NCBI GenBank assembly: GCA_016699045.1
Contig: CP064957.1
Coordinates: 1,387,128 to 1,451,127, forward strand
DNA length: 64,000 nucleotides
Direction: 5' to 3'
Origin: a bacterium
GTDB taxonomy: Bacteria > Babelota > Babeliae > Babelales > RVW-14
Positions 17,499 through 26,298 of this stretch are shown here, piece after piece. The notes under the pieces are model-generated. The model made no database searches and was not told where the DNA came from. It worked only from the letters and a program-made list of their open reading frames with translations. The translations under genes were made by a program, and so were the position numbers. The first letter of the stretch is position 1. The number at the start of each line of letters is the position of its first letter.

Positions 17499-18230
17499 TT
17501 AAAGTAATGTGCACGTCCATGAAGCTGGTTGTGGTTCTTGCCAGCGTTCAATCAATTGTTCAATGTTGTAACAACAATTGATGTTGGCTAGTGTGTGTGC
17601 TGTAGCGCCAATAAATTGCCCACCTTGTACTGTCATGGCAACATTCGCACCTTTTTTAAGTAGGAGCTCGGCACATTGTTTATGGCCATCTATTCCAATA
17701 AAATGTGACTCGGTGTTGCGTTGCATGGTGGTGTAGTGTAGTGGTGTTTGGCCATAACTATCGGTGACATTTACATCAGCACCGGCATTGAGTAATGCTT
17801 CAAGGCATGCAGGATGCCCGTACTGAGCGGCAGCATGAAGAGGCCTATAATTCGTTATTTTGGCGACAGTGCCGCCGGCATCAATGAGTGCTTTATGCTC
17901 GATAAGAAGTTTGACGCATTCAGTATGCCCCTTTATAACAGCATAATGAAGTGCGGTAAATTTGCTGTTGTCAGATACGTTAACAAGAGCGCGGTTTTCG
18001 ACGAGTTTTTTTAAACAATGAAAGTTACAGTGTAAAGCAGCAACGTGCAGAGGTGTACGCCCATGTTCATCTTGAGCATTAATATTTTGTGCTAAATTTT
18101 GTTTTAAGCGTTCAAGATCGTTATATTGAGCGGCATAGTGAAGCGGGGTGGTGTAACCAGCTGCCGGCATTATGGTTGTTGATAAAAATAGGGAGAGTAA
18201 GAGCATCAATAAGTATTTTGTAGCGATCAT
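17499..18230 (-). CDS. ANK-27: secreted ankyrin-repeat protein
   Basis: The start is set at 18230 (MIATKYLLMLLLSLFLSTT), preceded by GGAGAACATA; 243 residues. Five clear repeats (TTPLHYAAQ, RTPLHVAAL, FTALHYAVI, YRPLHAAAQ, QTPLHYTTM) and a degenerate closing unit. It lies 23 nt after the ANK-28 stop. Confidence 0.9.
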   Translation of the reverse strand: MIATKYLLMLLLSLFLSTTIMPAAGYTTPLHYAAQYNDLERLKQNLAQNINAQDEHGRTPLHVAALHCNFHCLKKLVENRALVNVSDNSKFTALHYAVIKGHTECVKLLIEHKALIDAGGTVAKITNYRPLHAAAQYGHPACLEALLNAGADVNVTDSYGQTPLHYTTMQRNTESHFIGIDGHKQCAELLLKKGANVAMTVQGGQFIGATAHTLANINCCYNIEQLIERWQEPQPASWTCTLL

Positions 18231-18253
18231 TATGTTCTCCGATTTGCATGGTA

Positions 18254-19141
18254 TCATTTTCTATTGGCGACAACACGGATGAGTAGGTTTTCTGGATTAA
18301 AACTTTTTATACATTCTTCACATTCAAGTAGTGGTGGTTTGTCGTTAGAGGCCTTGATGCATTTTTTGCAAAAATCATGGTGCATACATAAACTTATGCA
18401 CAATGCATGCGGAATAAAGGGCTTTTGGCACGAATGGCAGCGATCGTCTTTTGTTTTTGTAATGACAGTAGCTGCTAATGAACCATAGGTTTCTACATCA
18501 ATAAAGAGGCGAGCAAGTGCATGATAATGGTTGCTCAGAGCCAAAGAAAAGGGACTTTGACCTGCGCATTTGCCCGATTGTATGAAGTATTTTGTATTGG
18601 CACCAAATGATAATAATTCTTGCACATTTGCAATGTGGCCGTGCAAAACGGCCACATGAAGAGGCGTCGAGCCCTTGTGCGAGACACTATTAACAATTGC
18701 GCCGGCTTCGACAAGAGCTATCATGTTTTCTATGTGGCGGTTACCTGCGGCAAAATGAAGCGGGGTGTCTCCATTAAGATCTTGCGCATTAACTTTTGCT
18801 CCTTGTGCTATGAGTTGTTGCACGCGTTCTGAGTCTCCCTTCCAGCATGCATCGTGAAGCGGTGTCCACGTACATTGTTGATGCGGTTCTTGCGATGTCT
18901 GTTGAGTGACGGGTATTGTTGTTGAGAGTGTGCGTTGTGATACAGTTTCTGGCAAGGCGGGCGGAACAGTGACCGATCGGGAACGTTTTAACGCTGCTAA
19001 AGCTGATGGGACGTGAGTAAGTGCTGCGGGCAGATTTGTTGTAGACTGGGAAGTGAAACGTTTTAATGCAGCAGATACTGGTAAGTTTGCGCTCAAGATT
19101 GTTAAAGCACAGAAAAAGAATAGTATAAATTTTTTAGTCAT
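18254..19141 (-). CDS. ANK-28: secreted ankyrin protein with C-terminal RING finger
   Basis: 295 residues. Signal peptide ~1-25, a Ser/Thr/Pro-rich spacer with a repeated AALKR motif (~25-90), four ankyrin units (WTPLHDACW, DTPLHFAAG, STPLHVAVL, QSPFSLALS), then a zinc-finger module near residues 237-285: CHSC, C-M-H, H-D-F-C-K-K-C and CEEC. The spacing C-x2-C...C-x1-H-x3-C-x2-C...C-x2-C fits a C3HC4 RING. RING domains recruit E2 enzymes for ubiquitin transfer; bacteria have no ubiquitin, so a role inside a eukaryotic host is inferred. ANK-63 is the other such protein in the window. Confidence 0.88.
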   Translation of the reverse strand: MTKKFILFFFCALTILSANLPVSAALKRFTSQSTTNLPAALTHVPSALAALKRSRSVTVPPALPETVSQRTLSTTIPVTQQTSQEPHQQCTWTPLHDACWKGDSERVQQLIAQGAKVNAQDLNGDTPLHFAAGNRHIENMIALVEAGAIVNSVSHKGSTPLHVAVLHGHIANVQELLSFGANTKYFIQSGKCAGQSPFSLALSNHYHALARLFIDVETYGSLAATVITKTKDDRCHSCQKPFIPHALCISLCMHHDFCKKCIKASNDKPPLLECEECIKSFNPENLLIRVVANRK

Positions 19142-19256
19142 TATTTATCCCATCTCCCCATAATAATCGTATAAGAATAATGACACGTACGGATGGCACA
19201 AATGTATCGTGAGAAGATGAAGAGTTACAAGAAAAAGTTGAACGTTGTTAAAGAGT

Positions 19257-19307
19257 GGCGACGGGTCAATGTTTTTTACTTCTTTAAGCGTCTGACCTGT
19301 CGCCGAG
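19257..19307 (-). terminator. Possible terminator at the end of ANK-29
   Basis: An imperfect 12-bp inverted repeat, GGCGACAGGTCA/TGACCCGTCGCC, spans the ANK-29 stop with a loop of about 27 nt. It is followed on the minus strand by a weak CTCTTTAAC. The pairing is convincing; its role as a terminator is uncertain. Confidence 0.45.
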
Positions 19308-19904
19308 CATGTTTGATAGCATTGTGCAAAAACCATAACAAAATCGATCATTTCGTTCTTGACGAACGGTGCAGAGTAAACGAGCTAAATTGTTGTAGCC
19401 GCATAATGCTGCTAGCATTTCTGGGGTGTTTCCGCGTAAGTTTCCAGAGTTGATGGTATCATTGAGCGAAGCGCCTTTTTCTACCAAAATGAGTATGCAG
19501 TTGTAGTGGCCGTAAAAAATGGCAACATGAAGCGGTGTTATGCCCTCAATGTTTTTGGCATTAATATCCACACCGGCTTTTAAAAGCATTGATAAGCAAG
19601 AAGCGTGCCCTCGTCCAGCGGCATAATGCAGCGCCGTACAACCGTGATTGTCTTTACTAAATATTGCAGCTCGTTGTTGTAAAAGTTCTTCTACGCATGT
19701 ACGGTGTCCATTGAACGCAGCATAATGCAATGGCTGCCAGCCATGTTCGTCTTTGGCATTGATATCAAAACCAAACGTGATGAGTCGTTTTATATCTTCG
19801 CGGTTGCCTGTTTTGGCTGCGTAGTGAAGTGCTGTTATTGCCAGGGCCGTGTTGGTTGAGCTTGTGATGGCGACTAAAAATAACCCAAGAATTTTTTTAT
19901 TCAT
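19284..19904 (-). CDS. ANK-29: secreted ankyrin-repeat protein
   Basis: 206 residues with signal peptide (~1-22), five repeats (ITALHYAAK, WQPLHYAAF, CTALHYAAG, ITPLHVAIF, NTPEMLAAL) and a short Cys-containing tail (FCYGFCTMLSNMLGDRSDA). Confidence 0.9.
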   Translation of the reverse strand: MNKKILGLFLVAITSSTNTALAITALHYAAKTGNREDIKRLITFGFDINAKDEHGWQPLHYAAFNGHRTCVEELLQQRAAIFSKDNHGCTALHYAAGRGHASCLSMLLKAGVDINAKNIEGITPLHVAIFYGHYNCILILVEKGASLNDTINSGNLRGNTPEMLAALCGYNNLARLLCTVRQERNDRFCYGFCTMLSNMLGDRSDA

Positions 19905-19922
19905 GGTAGTAAGCGCTTACTA

Positions 19923-20528
19923 TTATTCAGAGGAATGATTATTGTTATGTAATGCGTTGTTTAAGACGGAATTCATTTTTTGATGGCCATTTTGTGTGGC
20001 AAGCATAGCAAGTGATGTGCCAAAGATGGTTGTCAGTGCGGTGTTAGCGCCGTATTGTATGAGTATTTCTGCGCATTCAACATGACCTTTGCTGACAGCA
20101 AAATGCAAGGGCGTTCTGCCATATAATGCTACTGGGTCCATGGTTGCTTTATGTTCTCTAAATAGTTTTGCAAAAAGCTGTAATTTTTCGATGTTGCCAC
20201 AGATAGCTGCATGATGAAGAATGGTTAAGTCGTTGTTGTCTGCCGCATTAATTTTAGCGCCATACAAGAGTAGCTTGGTGATACATTTAACGTGTTTATG
20301 TGTCATGGGAATAGCGCGAGCGGCATGGTGTAGCGGTGTCCATCCTGCGCTGTCTATAGCATTTACGTTGGCATGATTGTGTAAAAGTTCTTTTATTTTT
20401 TCAACATTGCCAGCTTGAGCAGCATAGTGCAATGGCATCATGTTACCATGAATGAAATGAGAGGCTGGGATGGCCTTGGTTGGTAACGTCCCTATCAATA
20501 AACATAGTCCTACAAAATTTCTGTTCAT
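19923..20528 (-). CDS. ANK-30: secreted ankyrin-repeat protein
   Basis: The start is set at 20528 (MNRNFVGLCLLIGTLPTKA), preceded by GAGAGAGGA; 201 residues. Five repeats (MPLHYAAQ, WTPLHHAAR, LTILHHAAI, RTPLHFAVS, TSLAMLATQ) and an Asn/His-rich end (NALHNNNHSSE). Confidence 0.9.
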   Translation of the reverse strand: MNRNFVGLCLLIGTLPTKAIPASHFIHGNMMPLHYAAQAGNVEKIKELLHNHANVNAIDSAGWTPLHHAARAIPMTHKHVKCITKLLLYGAKINAADNNDLTILHHAAICGNIEKLQLFAKLFREHKATMDPVALYGRTPLHFAVSKGHVECAEILIQYGANTALTTIFGTSLAMLATQNGHQKMNSVLNNALHNNNHSSE

Positions 20529-20562
20529 GATAAAATCCTCTCTCAAAAATAACATAATTATT

Positions 20563-21048
20563 TTATTTGGTTAGTACGCTCTCATTCGTTGTTGCCTTTT
20601 GTTCTTGTTCTAGTTCTTTCTTGTGTAAATATTCTACAATCGAGAATTTGTGTGCGCATGCTGCAAGCATGACTGGTGTTTTACCCTCATCAGTAGCGGC
20701 AGAAATATCAGCACCACCATTTACAAGCCTTATGGCGCACGCATAGTGGCCACAAAAGGCAGCAAAGTGTAGTGGCGTCCAGTGGTGCTGATCTTTGATA
20801 TTAACGTTAGCACCATGTTGTAGAAGCGTGGTAATGCAAGGCGGTTGGTTTTTCCATGCGGCGTAATGAAGCGATGTTAATCCATGGACATCTTGAGCTT
20901 CAATATTGAATTGTTTTGTTGCCAAAAGTCTTTCTAGTTCTGCTACATTGCCATTGTCTGCCGCTTCATGAAGGGCTGTTGTTGCCGATTTTGCGTTGTT
21001 TACACAAGCAAGAGTGATTAAAAATAACGATAAGATTTTTATGTTCAT
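20563..21048 (-). CDS. ANK-31: secreted ankyrin-repeat protein
   Basis: 161 residues: signal peptide (MNIKILSLFLITLACVNNA), four repeats (TALHEAADN, LTSLHYAAW, WTPLHFAAF, KTPVMLAAC) and a Glu/Lys-rich end (KKELEQEQKATTNES). Its signal peptide groups with those of ANK-32 to ANK-34 (MN[IT]K- type). Confidence 0.9.
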   Translation of the reverse strand: MNIKILSLFLITLACVNNAKSATTALHEAADNGNVAELERLLATKQFNIEAQDVHGLTSLHYAAWKNQPPCITTLLQHGANVNIKDQHHWTPLHFAAFCGHYACAIRLVNGGADISAATDEGKTPVMLAACAHKFSIVEYLHKKELEQEQKATTNESVLTK

Positions 21049-21098
21049 GATCTTCTTTCATTGATTAAAATAGTATGTGTTCACTCGATGATAATATT

Positions 21099-21698
21099 TC
21101 AGAAGTCAGCAAGAACTGCTTGGTATTCTTGTTCTGCAGGCGTTGCATTTAAATAGTTTACGATTTCGTGGTAGCCATATTGTCTTGCAAAATCAACAGG
21201 TGTTTGCTTTAAAGTATCAGGTAAAATTATAGCACCATTAATGACAAGTGCCATTACGCAATCAAGATGGCCGTTTAAAGCTGCATAGTGAAGAGGAGTC
21301 CAGTTGGTAGAATGAGGATCGTGAGCGTTTACCTTAGCGCCACCGTTTAAAAGAGCTTTCAAACATTTGAGATGGCCAAACTGAGCCGCACAATGAAGTG
21401 GCGTGTCGTTATTACTCCACGCAGAAACAGAAGCACCTGCATTTAAAAGTTCTCGTACACATTCAGTATGACCATACTTGGCGGCAATATGAAGAGCCGT
21501 CTCCCGCCTGCTGTCTTGAGACTTAATGTTAGGATTAACATTGTCAGTACCATCCTTCGGTTCTAAAAGGCGAGCGATTGTTTTAGCATCATCATTGTTT
21601 GCAGCTTTGTGAAGTTCCGTCCAGCCGCTTGCCATTGGCGCGGCGTTGGTTGAAAAAGCAAGAGCGACTAAACATAATACTTTAATTTTTGTGTTCAT
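21099..21698 (-). CDS. ANK-32: secreted ankyrin-repeat protein
   Basis: 199 residues with signal peptide and five repeats (TELHKAANN, ETALHIAAK, DTPLHCAAQ, WTPLHYAAL, QTPVDFARQ). It ends in EQEYQAVLADF, a tail shared with ANK-33 (EQKYQEILTDF), so these neighbours are recent duplicates. Confidence 0.91.
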   Translation of the reverse strand: MNTKIKVLCLVALAFSTNAAPMASGWTELHKAANNDDAKTIARLLEPKDGTDNVNPNIKSQDSRRETALHIAAKYGHTECVRELLNAGASVSAWSNNDTPLHCAAQFGHLKCLKALLNGGAKVNAHDPHSTNWTPLHYAALNGHLDCVMALVINGAIILPDTLKQTPVDFARQYGYHEIVNYLNATPAEQEYQAVLADF

Positions 21699-21723
21699 GA
21701 TTTTAAGTTTCGTTGGCTAAATT

Positions 21724-22257
21724 TTATTCTGTTTCTTCAAATGGCAAGTTCTTGAAGTCAGTAAGAATTTCTTGATATTTCTGCTCGGCTTGAAGCTCTG
21801 TGAAAAACTTTACGATTTCGTTATGGCCTTTTTCTGCGGCAAGCATAGCGGGAGTTTCGTGTTCACTATTGCGGATTGTAAGGCTGGCTTGATGTTGTAC
21901 CAATATTTGTACGCATGCGAGTTGTCCACGATATACTGCAAGATGAAGAGGCGTATCGTTGTTGTCATTTTGAGCATTAATATCGGCCTTGTTGTCTAAC
22001 AAGAACTGTACGCATTGAAGGTGGCCTTGCATAACTGCGAGATGAAGGGGGGTGTTGCCTTGGCCGCTCTTGGATCGGTGATTAATATTAAATTTTGAGT
22101 TCAATTGTTTAGCGGTAGCGACTAGTGTTTGTAAACTTTCGTAATTGCCATAGTAAGTTACGTGATGAAAATGTGTCCAGTCGCTGTTTGCCATTGGCGC
22201 TGCGTTGGTTGCAATGGCAAGAGTGGCTAAAAATAACGATACAAATTTTATGTTCAT
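21724..22257 (-). CDS. ANK-33: secreted ankyrin-repeat protein
   Basis: 177 residues: signal peptide (MNIKFVSLFLATLAIATNA), a degenerate first unit (HFHHVTYYG) and three good repeats (NTPLHLAVM, DTPLHLAVY, ETPAMLAAE). The tail EQKYQEILTDFKNLPFEETE is homologous to that of ANK-32. Confidence 0.91.
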   Translation of the reverse strand: MNIKFVSLFLATLAIATNAAPMANSDWTHFHHVTYYGNYESLQTLVATAKQLNSKFNINHRSKSGQGNTPLHLAVMQGHLQCVQFLLDNKADINAQNDNNDTPLHLAVYRGQLACVQILVQHQASLTIRNSEHETPAMLAAEKGHNEIVKFFTELQAEQKYQEILTDFKNLPFEETE

Positions 22258-22290
22258 GATCTTTTTTCATTTTTTTAAATTGTACGACGG

Positions 22291-22354
22291 TTATCCGAAT
22301 ACATTCTGATTGTTTTTGTGTAAATAATGTATGATTTGCTGATGATCTCCTTTT
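22291..22354 (-). pseudogene. Orphan ankyrin C-terminus downstream of ANK-34
   Basis: Directly after the ANK-34 stop, another frame reads LKKGDHQQIIHYLHKNNQNV, which looks like the closing half of an ankyrin repeat and tail (compare THGHLDIVNYLH in ANK-34). It has no start of its own. It is likely the remnant of a gene lost by recombination. Confidence 0.5.
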
Positions 22355-22738
22355 TTAAGCTGCAGGAGCAGCATTAAAGTGTTCTTTGGCTTTGCTGTGT
22401 AAATAATTGACGATGTCGAGATGGCCGTGAGTTTGGGCAAAGAGTGCTGGTGTGGCCCCGCCTTTAGCTTGAGCATGAATGTTGGCGCCATGGTTTACCA
22501 GTATTTCTACGCAATCAAGATGACCTGCATAGGCAGCTGCGTGGAGCGGGGTCCAGTCATTCCAGCCTCGAGCATTAACGGAAAATATTTTATTTTCTAG
22601 AAGTTCTTGTACCGTATCAGTATTACCTAGTTTTGCTGCTTGATGAAGAGCGGTCCAGACGGCTGACCATTCTGCTGATACAGCAGTGGTTGCACAAGCA
22701 AGCGTGAATAAAAATAACGATATAAATTTTGTGTTCAT
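22355..22738 (-). CDS. ANK-34: short secreted ankyrin-repeat protein
   Basis: 127 residues: signal peptide (MNTKFISLFLFTLACATTA) and three repeats (TALHQAAKL, WTPLHAAAY, ATPALFAQT). The start overlaps the ANK-35 stop by ATGA. A piece of another ankyrin tail lies just beyond its stop. Confidence 0.9.
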   Translation of the reverse strand: MNTKFISLFLFTLACATTAVSAEWSAVWTALHQAAKLGNTDTVQELLENKIFSVNARGWNDWTPLHAAAYAGHLDCVEILVNHGANIHAQAKGGATPALFAQTHGHLDIVNYLHSKAKEHFNAAPAA

Positions 22739-23526
22739 AATATTCTTTTCTTTTTTTTCGTGGGCAGGGTAAATCCTGCCATTGATGAATTACGTTTTGT
22801 TGCTAGGAATTTTAAATAATCTGCGATGTCTTTATAGTCATTGTCTTCTGCCAGAATTTCTGGTGTTTTATCGTCAAAGTTTCTAAAATTTATTGTTGCT
22901 TTATAAATGAGCGATGCGTCATAATTGAGAAGTTTTTTTACACAGTTTAAATAACCATTTTTTGCAGCCTTATGAAGTGGGGTTTCGCCTTTTTCGTCGC
23001 GTGCTATTCTGTCGGCATTGGCGCTTGTGTTGAGGAGTTCAGTAAGGCATGCAAGTGAGCCGCTTGTTGCAGCGCAGTGTAAGGGTGTGCAGCCTTCAAT
23101 TTCTCCAAAAATTTCCCCAACTTTTGCTCTGACGTTAGCGCCATTGTTGATCAAAAAGCTAAGGCACGCGAAATTACCGCTTACTGCGGCAACGTGAAGT
23201 GGGGTCCAACCGTCGTTATCCTGATCGTTGATGTGGGCTCCATGGCGCAGTAAAATGCTGATACTTTCTGGATGACCCATGAATGCAGCATGATGAAGTG
23301 GTGTTAAACCTTCGTTATCGCGTGCGTTGACGTTGGCATTATCGATGATAAATTTTTCCATTGTATTGAAATGATCGTGATTGTTTGCCTCTCGAACGAG
23401 CTTGTGAAGTTGCGTCCAGCCCCATTCATTGATTGGCGAATTTATATTGAATTCTTCAGGAGATGCTATTATGGCAGCAACAAAGAAGGTGCTTGATAAG
23501 AATGATAAGGCTATTTTTCTATTCAT
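22735..23526 (-). CDS. ANK-35: secreted six-repeat ankyrin protein with basic end
   Basis: 263 residues. Signal peptide ~1-22, six repeats (TQLHKLVRE, LTPLHHAAF, WTPLHVAAV, CTPLHCAAT, ETPLHKAAK, KTPEILAED) and the C-terminus LPTKKKKRIL. That end resembles a classical eukaryotic nuclear localisation signal, although such short basic tails also arise by chance. Confidence 0.9.
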   Translation of the reverse strand: MNRKIALSFLSSTFFVAAIIASPEEFNINSPINEWGWTQLHKLVREANNHDHFNTMEKFIIDNANVNARDNEGLTPLHHAAFMGHPESISILLRHGAHINDQDNDGWTPLHVAAVSGNFACLSFLINNGANVRAKVGEIFGEIEGCTPLHCAATSGSLACLTELLNTSANADRIARDEKGETPLHKAAKNGYLNCVKKLLNYDASLIYKATINFRNFDDKTPEILAEDNDYKDIADYLKFLATKRNSSMAGFTLPTKKKKRIL

Positions 23527-23612
23527 AGACGACTATCCTGCTTATGATGAGATGTGTTTATTTTGTTAATAATCGAATAGTGAAAACTTTTGGTGGGGCA
23601 ATCATATCATGT

Positions 23613-24275
23613 TTATAATTTATTTGCTGCATTTTTTTGCATGGCGCTCATTATGGTACTTAAATAGGTAGCAATATCATCATTCTGCGCGTCTGTAGCA
23701 AGGTTGGTTGCGGTATTGCCATTGGTTGTTTGAGCAAAAATGTCAGCTTTGTTTTTTAAAAGTAATTGTATGCATGCTAAACGGCCATTTGCAGCTGCAA
23801 CGTGCAGAGGTGTTCGGGCGTGATTATCGTTGGCGGCAACAAGGGCGCCTTTTTGAATGAGCAATTGTGCGCTTGCGGCATTGCCATGTAACACCGCGTA
23901 ATGCAGAGGAGTCCAGAGTATATTGTCGGTGGCGTTAATGTCTGCGCCTTTTTTGATGAGCGTTTTTATGCAAGCAATACCCCCTTTGTCAGCAGCATAA
24001 TGCAGTGGCGTATTGTTATCATTATCTCGTGCATCGACGAGTGCTCCGTTGCGTAGCAATATTACAAGACGGCCTAGATGTCCTTTTTGTGCTGCATCAT
24101 GGAGTGCGGTTTTTCCGTATTGTCCAATAGCGTTAACGGGAATGCCGTTGTTAAGATGTGTTTGTAATGCTATAAGATGATTGGTTTTTGCTGCAACGTG
24201 AAGTGGCGTTTCTGCCGGTTTTGCGTGCGAAGTAAACGTAAAGGCAAGTAACAGCGTGATACATTTTACGTTCAT
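23613..24275 (-). CDS. ANK-36: secreted six-repeat ankyrin protein
   Basis: 220 residues: short signal peptide (MNVKCITLLLAFTFTSHA) and six repeats that fill the rest (ETPLHVAAK, KTALHDAAQ, NTPLHYAAD, WTPLHYAVL, RTPLHVAAA, NTATNLATD). The repeats are close to the general ankyrin consensus. Confidence 0.92.
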   Translation of the reverse strand: MNVKCITLLLAFTFTSHAKPAETPLHVAAKTNHLIALQTHLNNGIPVNAIGQYGKTALHDAAQKGHLGRLVILLRNGALVDARDNDNNTPLHYAADKGGIACIKTLIKKGADINATDNILWTPLHYAVLHGNAASAQLLIQKGALVAANDNHARTPLHVAAANGRLACIQLLLKNKADIFAQTTNGNTATNLATDAQNDDIATYLSTIMSAMQKNAANKL

Positions 24276-24294
24276 AAGACTTTTCCTTACCTAG

Positions 24295-24867
24295 TCAATT
24301 AGTTGATGCGTTGTGGTTAAGGCGCTGTTGGGCTTGTTTGTGCAGATATTGTGTTATAAGCCGATAGCCTTTTTCTTCCGCAATATCGTGTGGAGTTTCG
24401 CCACAGGAATTTTTACTATCGATGGTGGCTCCTCTTTCGACTAGGGCTTTAACACATTCATACTGACCTTTGTTTGCGGCATGGTGAAGAGCGGTCCACG
24501 CAAAATATGTGCCACATGCGTCAACATTGGCTTGATGTTCTAGAAGTTTTATGACAATGGACGTACGGCCTTGCATGGCGGCAAGATGAAGTGGCGCTTG
24601 TTCATCAATATCTTGAATATCAATCATTGCGCCGTTTTCTAAAAGTTTTTCTACGCAAAGCATATGACCTTGCCGAGCTGCTTCATGAAGCGGTGTTCTT
24701 TGTGCATAATCTTGTGCATTAATGAGGGCGCCATGTCTTAAAAGTTTTACTATGTGCGACGCATGGCCTTGGTGGGCAGCAAGGTGTAGTGGTGTTGTTG
24801 TCGCTAGTATTGCGTGCGAAGTACAAGAAAGAAAAGCTAACAATAAAAGAAATATTTTTTTGTTCAA
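24295..24867 (-). CDS. ANK-37: secreted ankyrin-repeat protein, TTG start
   Basis: 190 residues from TTG (TTGAACAAAAAA), with GGGAG upstream and a good signal peptide (MNKKIFLLLLAFLSCTSHA). Five repeats (TTPLHLAAH, RTPLHEAAR, QAPLHLAAM, WTALHHAAN, ETPHDIAEE) and an Asn-rich end. Confidence 0.88.
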   Translation of the reverse strand: MNKKIFLLLLAFLSCTSHAILATTTPLHLAAHQGHASHIVKLLRHGALINAQDYAQRTPLHEAARQGHMLCVEKLLENGAMIDIQDIDEQAPLHLAAMQGRTSIVIKLLEHQANVDACGTYFAWTALHHAANKGQYECVKALVERGATIDSKNSCGETPHDIAEEKGYRLITQYLHKQAQQRLNHNASTN

Positions 24868-24901
24868 ATTTTACTCCCTATATTTTTTGGAGCTAAGTAT
24901 G

Positions 24902-25648
24902 TCACGAAGTTATTTGTTTTTGTAGTAAATAGTTAACAATTGTTAAGTGATCCCCACTTGTTGCAAGATCTATTGGTTTTTTACCATTACTGTCGCTGGC
25001 ATAAAGATTTGCATTGCTTTCTACTAATATTTTTACGCATTCAAAGCGGCCATTCCAGGCAGCAAGATGCAGCGGCGTAAAATGAAATTTGCTTTGAGTG
25101 TCAATGGTTAGTCCGCCTTGCAGCAATGCGCTGACACTGGCGAAATTTCCCTCGGCGACAGCTTCGTGCAAGGCCGTCCAGCCATAGTTGTCTTGTGCAT
25201 CGCGATTAATAGTTTTTGAGGAGAGGAGGGCGTTAATGCATGCAACATGGTTATGTGAAGCGGCATAATGCAAGGGTGTCTGGTTGTCTTTATTACGCAC
25301 ATTAACATCAGCATTGTAGCGTACAAAGATCAAAATGCAGTTGGCGTGATTGTTCTTTACTGCGAGATGAAGTGGTGTGTGACCATAACTATCTTTGATA
25401 GAGGTAAGCGCATTGTTTTGGAGCAGTATTTCTATACATTCGGCATGGCCTTCTTGGGCTGCGCAATGAAGAGCGGTGTGTCCATTGCTGTTTTGCGCAT
25501 TAATATTTTCGCTGTTGTTGATAATGGTTTGTAAATGATGAAAATCGTTCTTTTGTACTGCTTCATGGAGTGGGGTAAAAGCTGCTGGTATGACATTGGT
25601 TGCGAGTGCGAGAGTAATTAACAATAATGCGGTAATTTTTTTGTTCAT
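24902..25648 (-). CDS. ANK-38: secreted seven-repeat ankyrin protein
   Basis: 248 residues: signal peptide, seven repeats (FTPLHEAVQ, HTALHCAAQ, HTPLHLAVK, QTPLHYAAS, WTALHEAVA, FTPLHLAAW, KKPIDLATS) and no separate tail. The start overlaps the ANK-39 stop by ATGA. Confidence 0.92.
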   Translation of the reverse strand: MNKKITALLLITLALATNVIPAAFTPLHEAVQKNDFHHLQTIINNSENINAQNSNGHTALHCAAQEGHAECIEILLQNNALTSIKDSYGHTPLHLAVKNNHANCILIFVRYNADVNVRNKDNQTPLHYAASHNHVACINALLSSKTINRDAQDNYGWTALHEAVAEGNFASVSALLQGGLTIDTQSKFHFTPLHLAAWNGRFECVKILVESNANLYASDSNGKKPIDLATSGDHLTIVNYLLQKQITS

Positions 25649-26211
25649 GATGGTTTTTCTTCAGACTCAGGTTGATTTTTAAGGCGTTTTTTTTCCTGTA
25701 TTTTTAAATAGTCTGCGATATCGTGAAATTTTTTTTCTGTTGCCAAATCAGCGGCGTTTCCAATGAGAGCGCCATTGTCTACCAAAAATTCTATGCAGGC
25801 AACGTGGCCAAACCAGGCAGCCCAATGCAACGGTGTCCACCCGTTGCTGTCTTGAGCATCAATTTCTATTGTCCATTTTTGTGCCAATTCTTTTACGCAT
25901 GCAAGATGCCCCTCTCCGGCGGCTGCATGAAGTGGCGTTCTGTGTAAAAAGTTGTTCTGATCGTTAATATTGGCTCCGTTGGCTATCAGTTCTTTTACGC
26001 AATCGACGTGGCCGTTAAAGGCTGCACAATAAAGCGCCGACCAGCCTTGATACAGAGCATTAACATTCACGGTTTCCGTTGCTAAAAGTCTTCTAATAGC
26101 TATTGCGTCTCCTCTATTTACTGCTTCGTGAAGAAGTGGGATTGCCTGTAGCATGGTGTTTGTTATGAAAGTAAGGGCGACTAAAAATAAAGATATATTT
26201 TTCTTATTCAC
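25645..26211 (-). CDS. ANK-39: secreted ankyrin-repeat protein, GTG start
   Basis: 188 residues from GTG (GTGAATAAGAAA, homologous to the usual start). Signal peptide, five units (PLLHEAVNR, WSALYCAAF, RTPLHAAAG, WTPLHWAAW, NAADLATEK). The last ~45 residues, including NGALIGNAADLATEKKFHDI, are almost identical to ANK-40 at both protein and DNA level. Confidence 0.88.
   Translation of the reverse strand: MNKKNISLFLVALTFITNTMLQAIPLLHEAVNRGDAIAIRRLLATETVNVNALYQGWSALYCAAFNGHVDCVKELIANGANINDQNNFLHRTPLHAAAGEGHLACVKELAQKWTIEIDAQDSNGWTPLHWAAWFGHVACIEFLVDNGALIGNAADLATEKKFHDIADYLKIQEKKRLKNQPESEEKPS
25716..25815 (-). repeat. Near-identical cassette shared by ANK-39 and ANK-40, copy 1
   Basis: About 95-100 nt starting GCGATATCGTGAAATTTTTT (plus strand) recur at about 26350-26449 with only a few changes. 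The rest of the two genes is much less alike, so this looks like gene conversion or a recent segmental duplication of the C-terminal unit. Confidence 0.8.
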
Positions 26212-26298
26212 GTTTTAACTTTCGTTAGATTTTTGTTTTTTGAAGTACTTTTTGTTTTATGCTTCTTCAAATAACCGTGCAAAGTCAACCAAGTTTGC

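Noticed and set aside
19145..19351. Short minus-strand ORF overlapping the end of ANK-29
   Set aside because: It lies in another frame of ANK-29 and has no signal, repeat or family motif.
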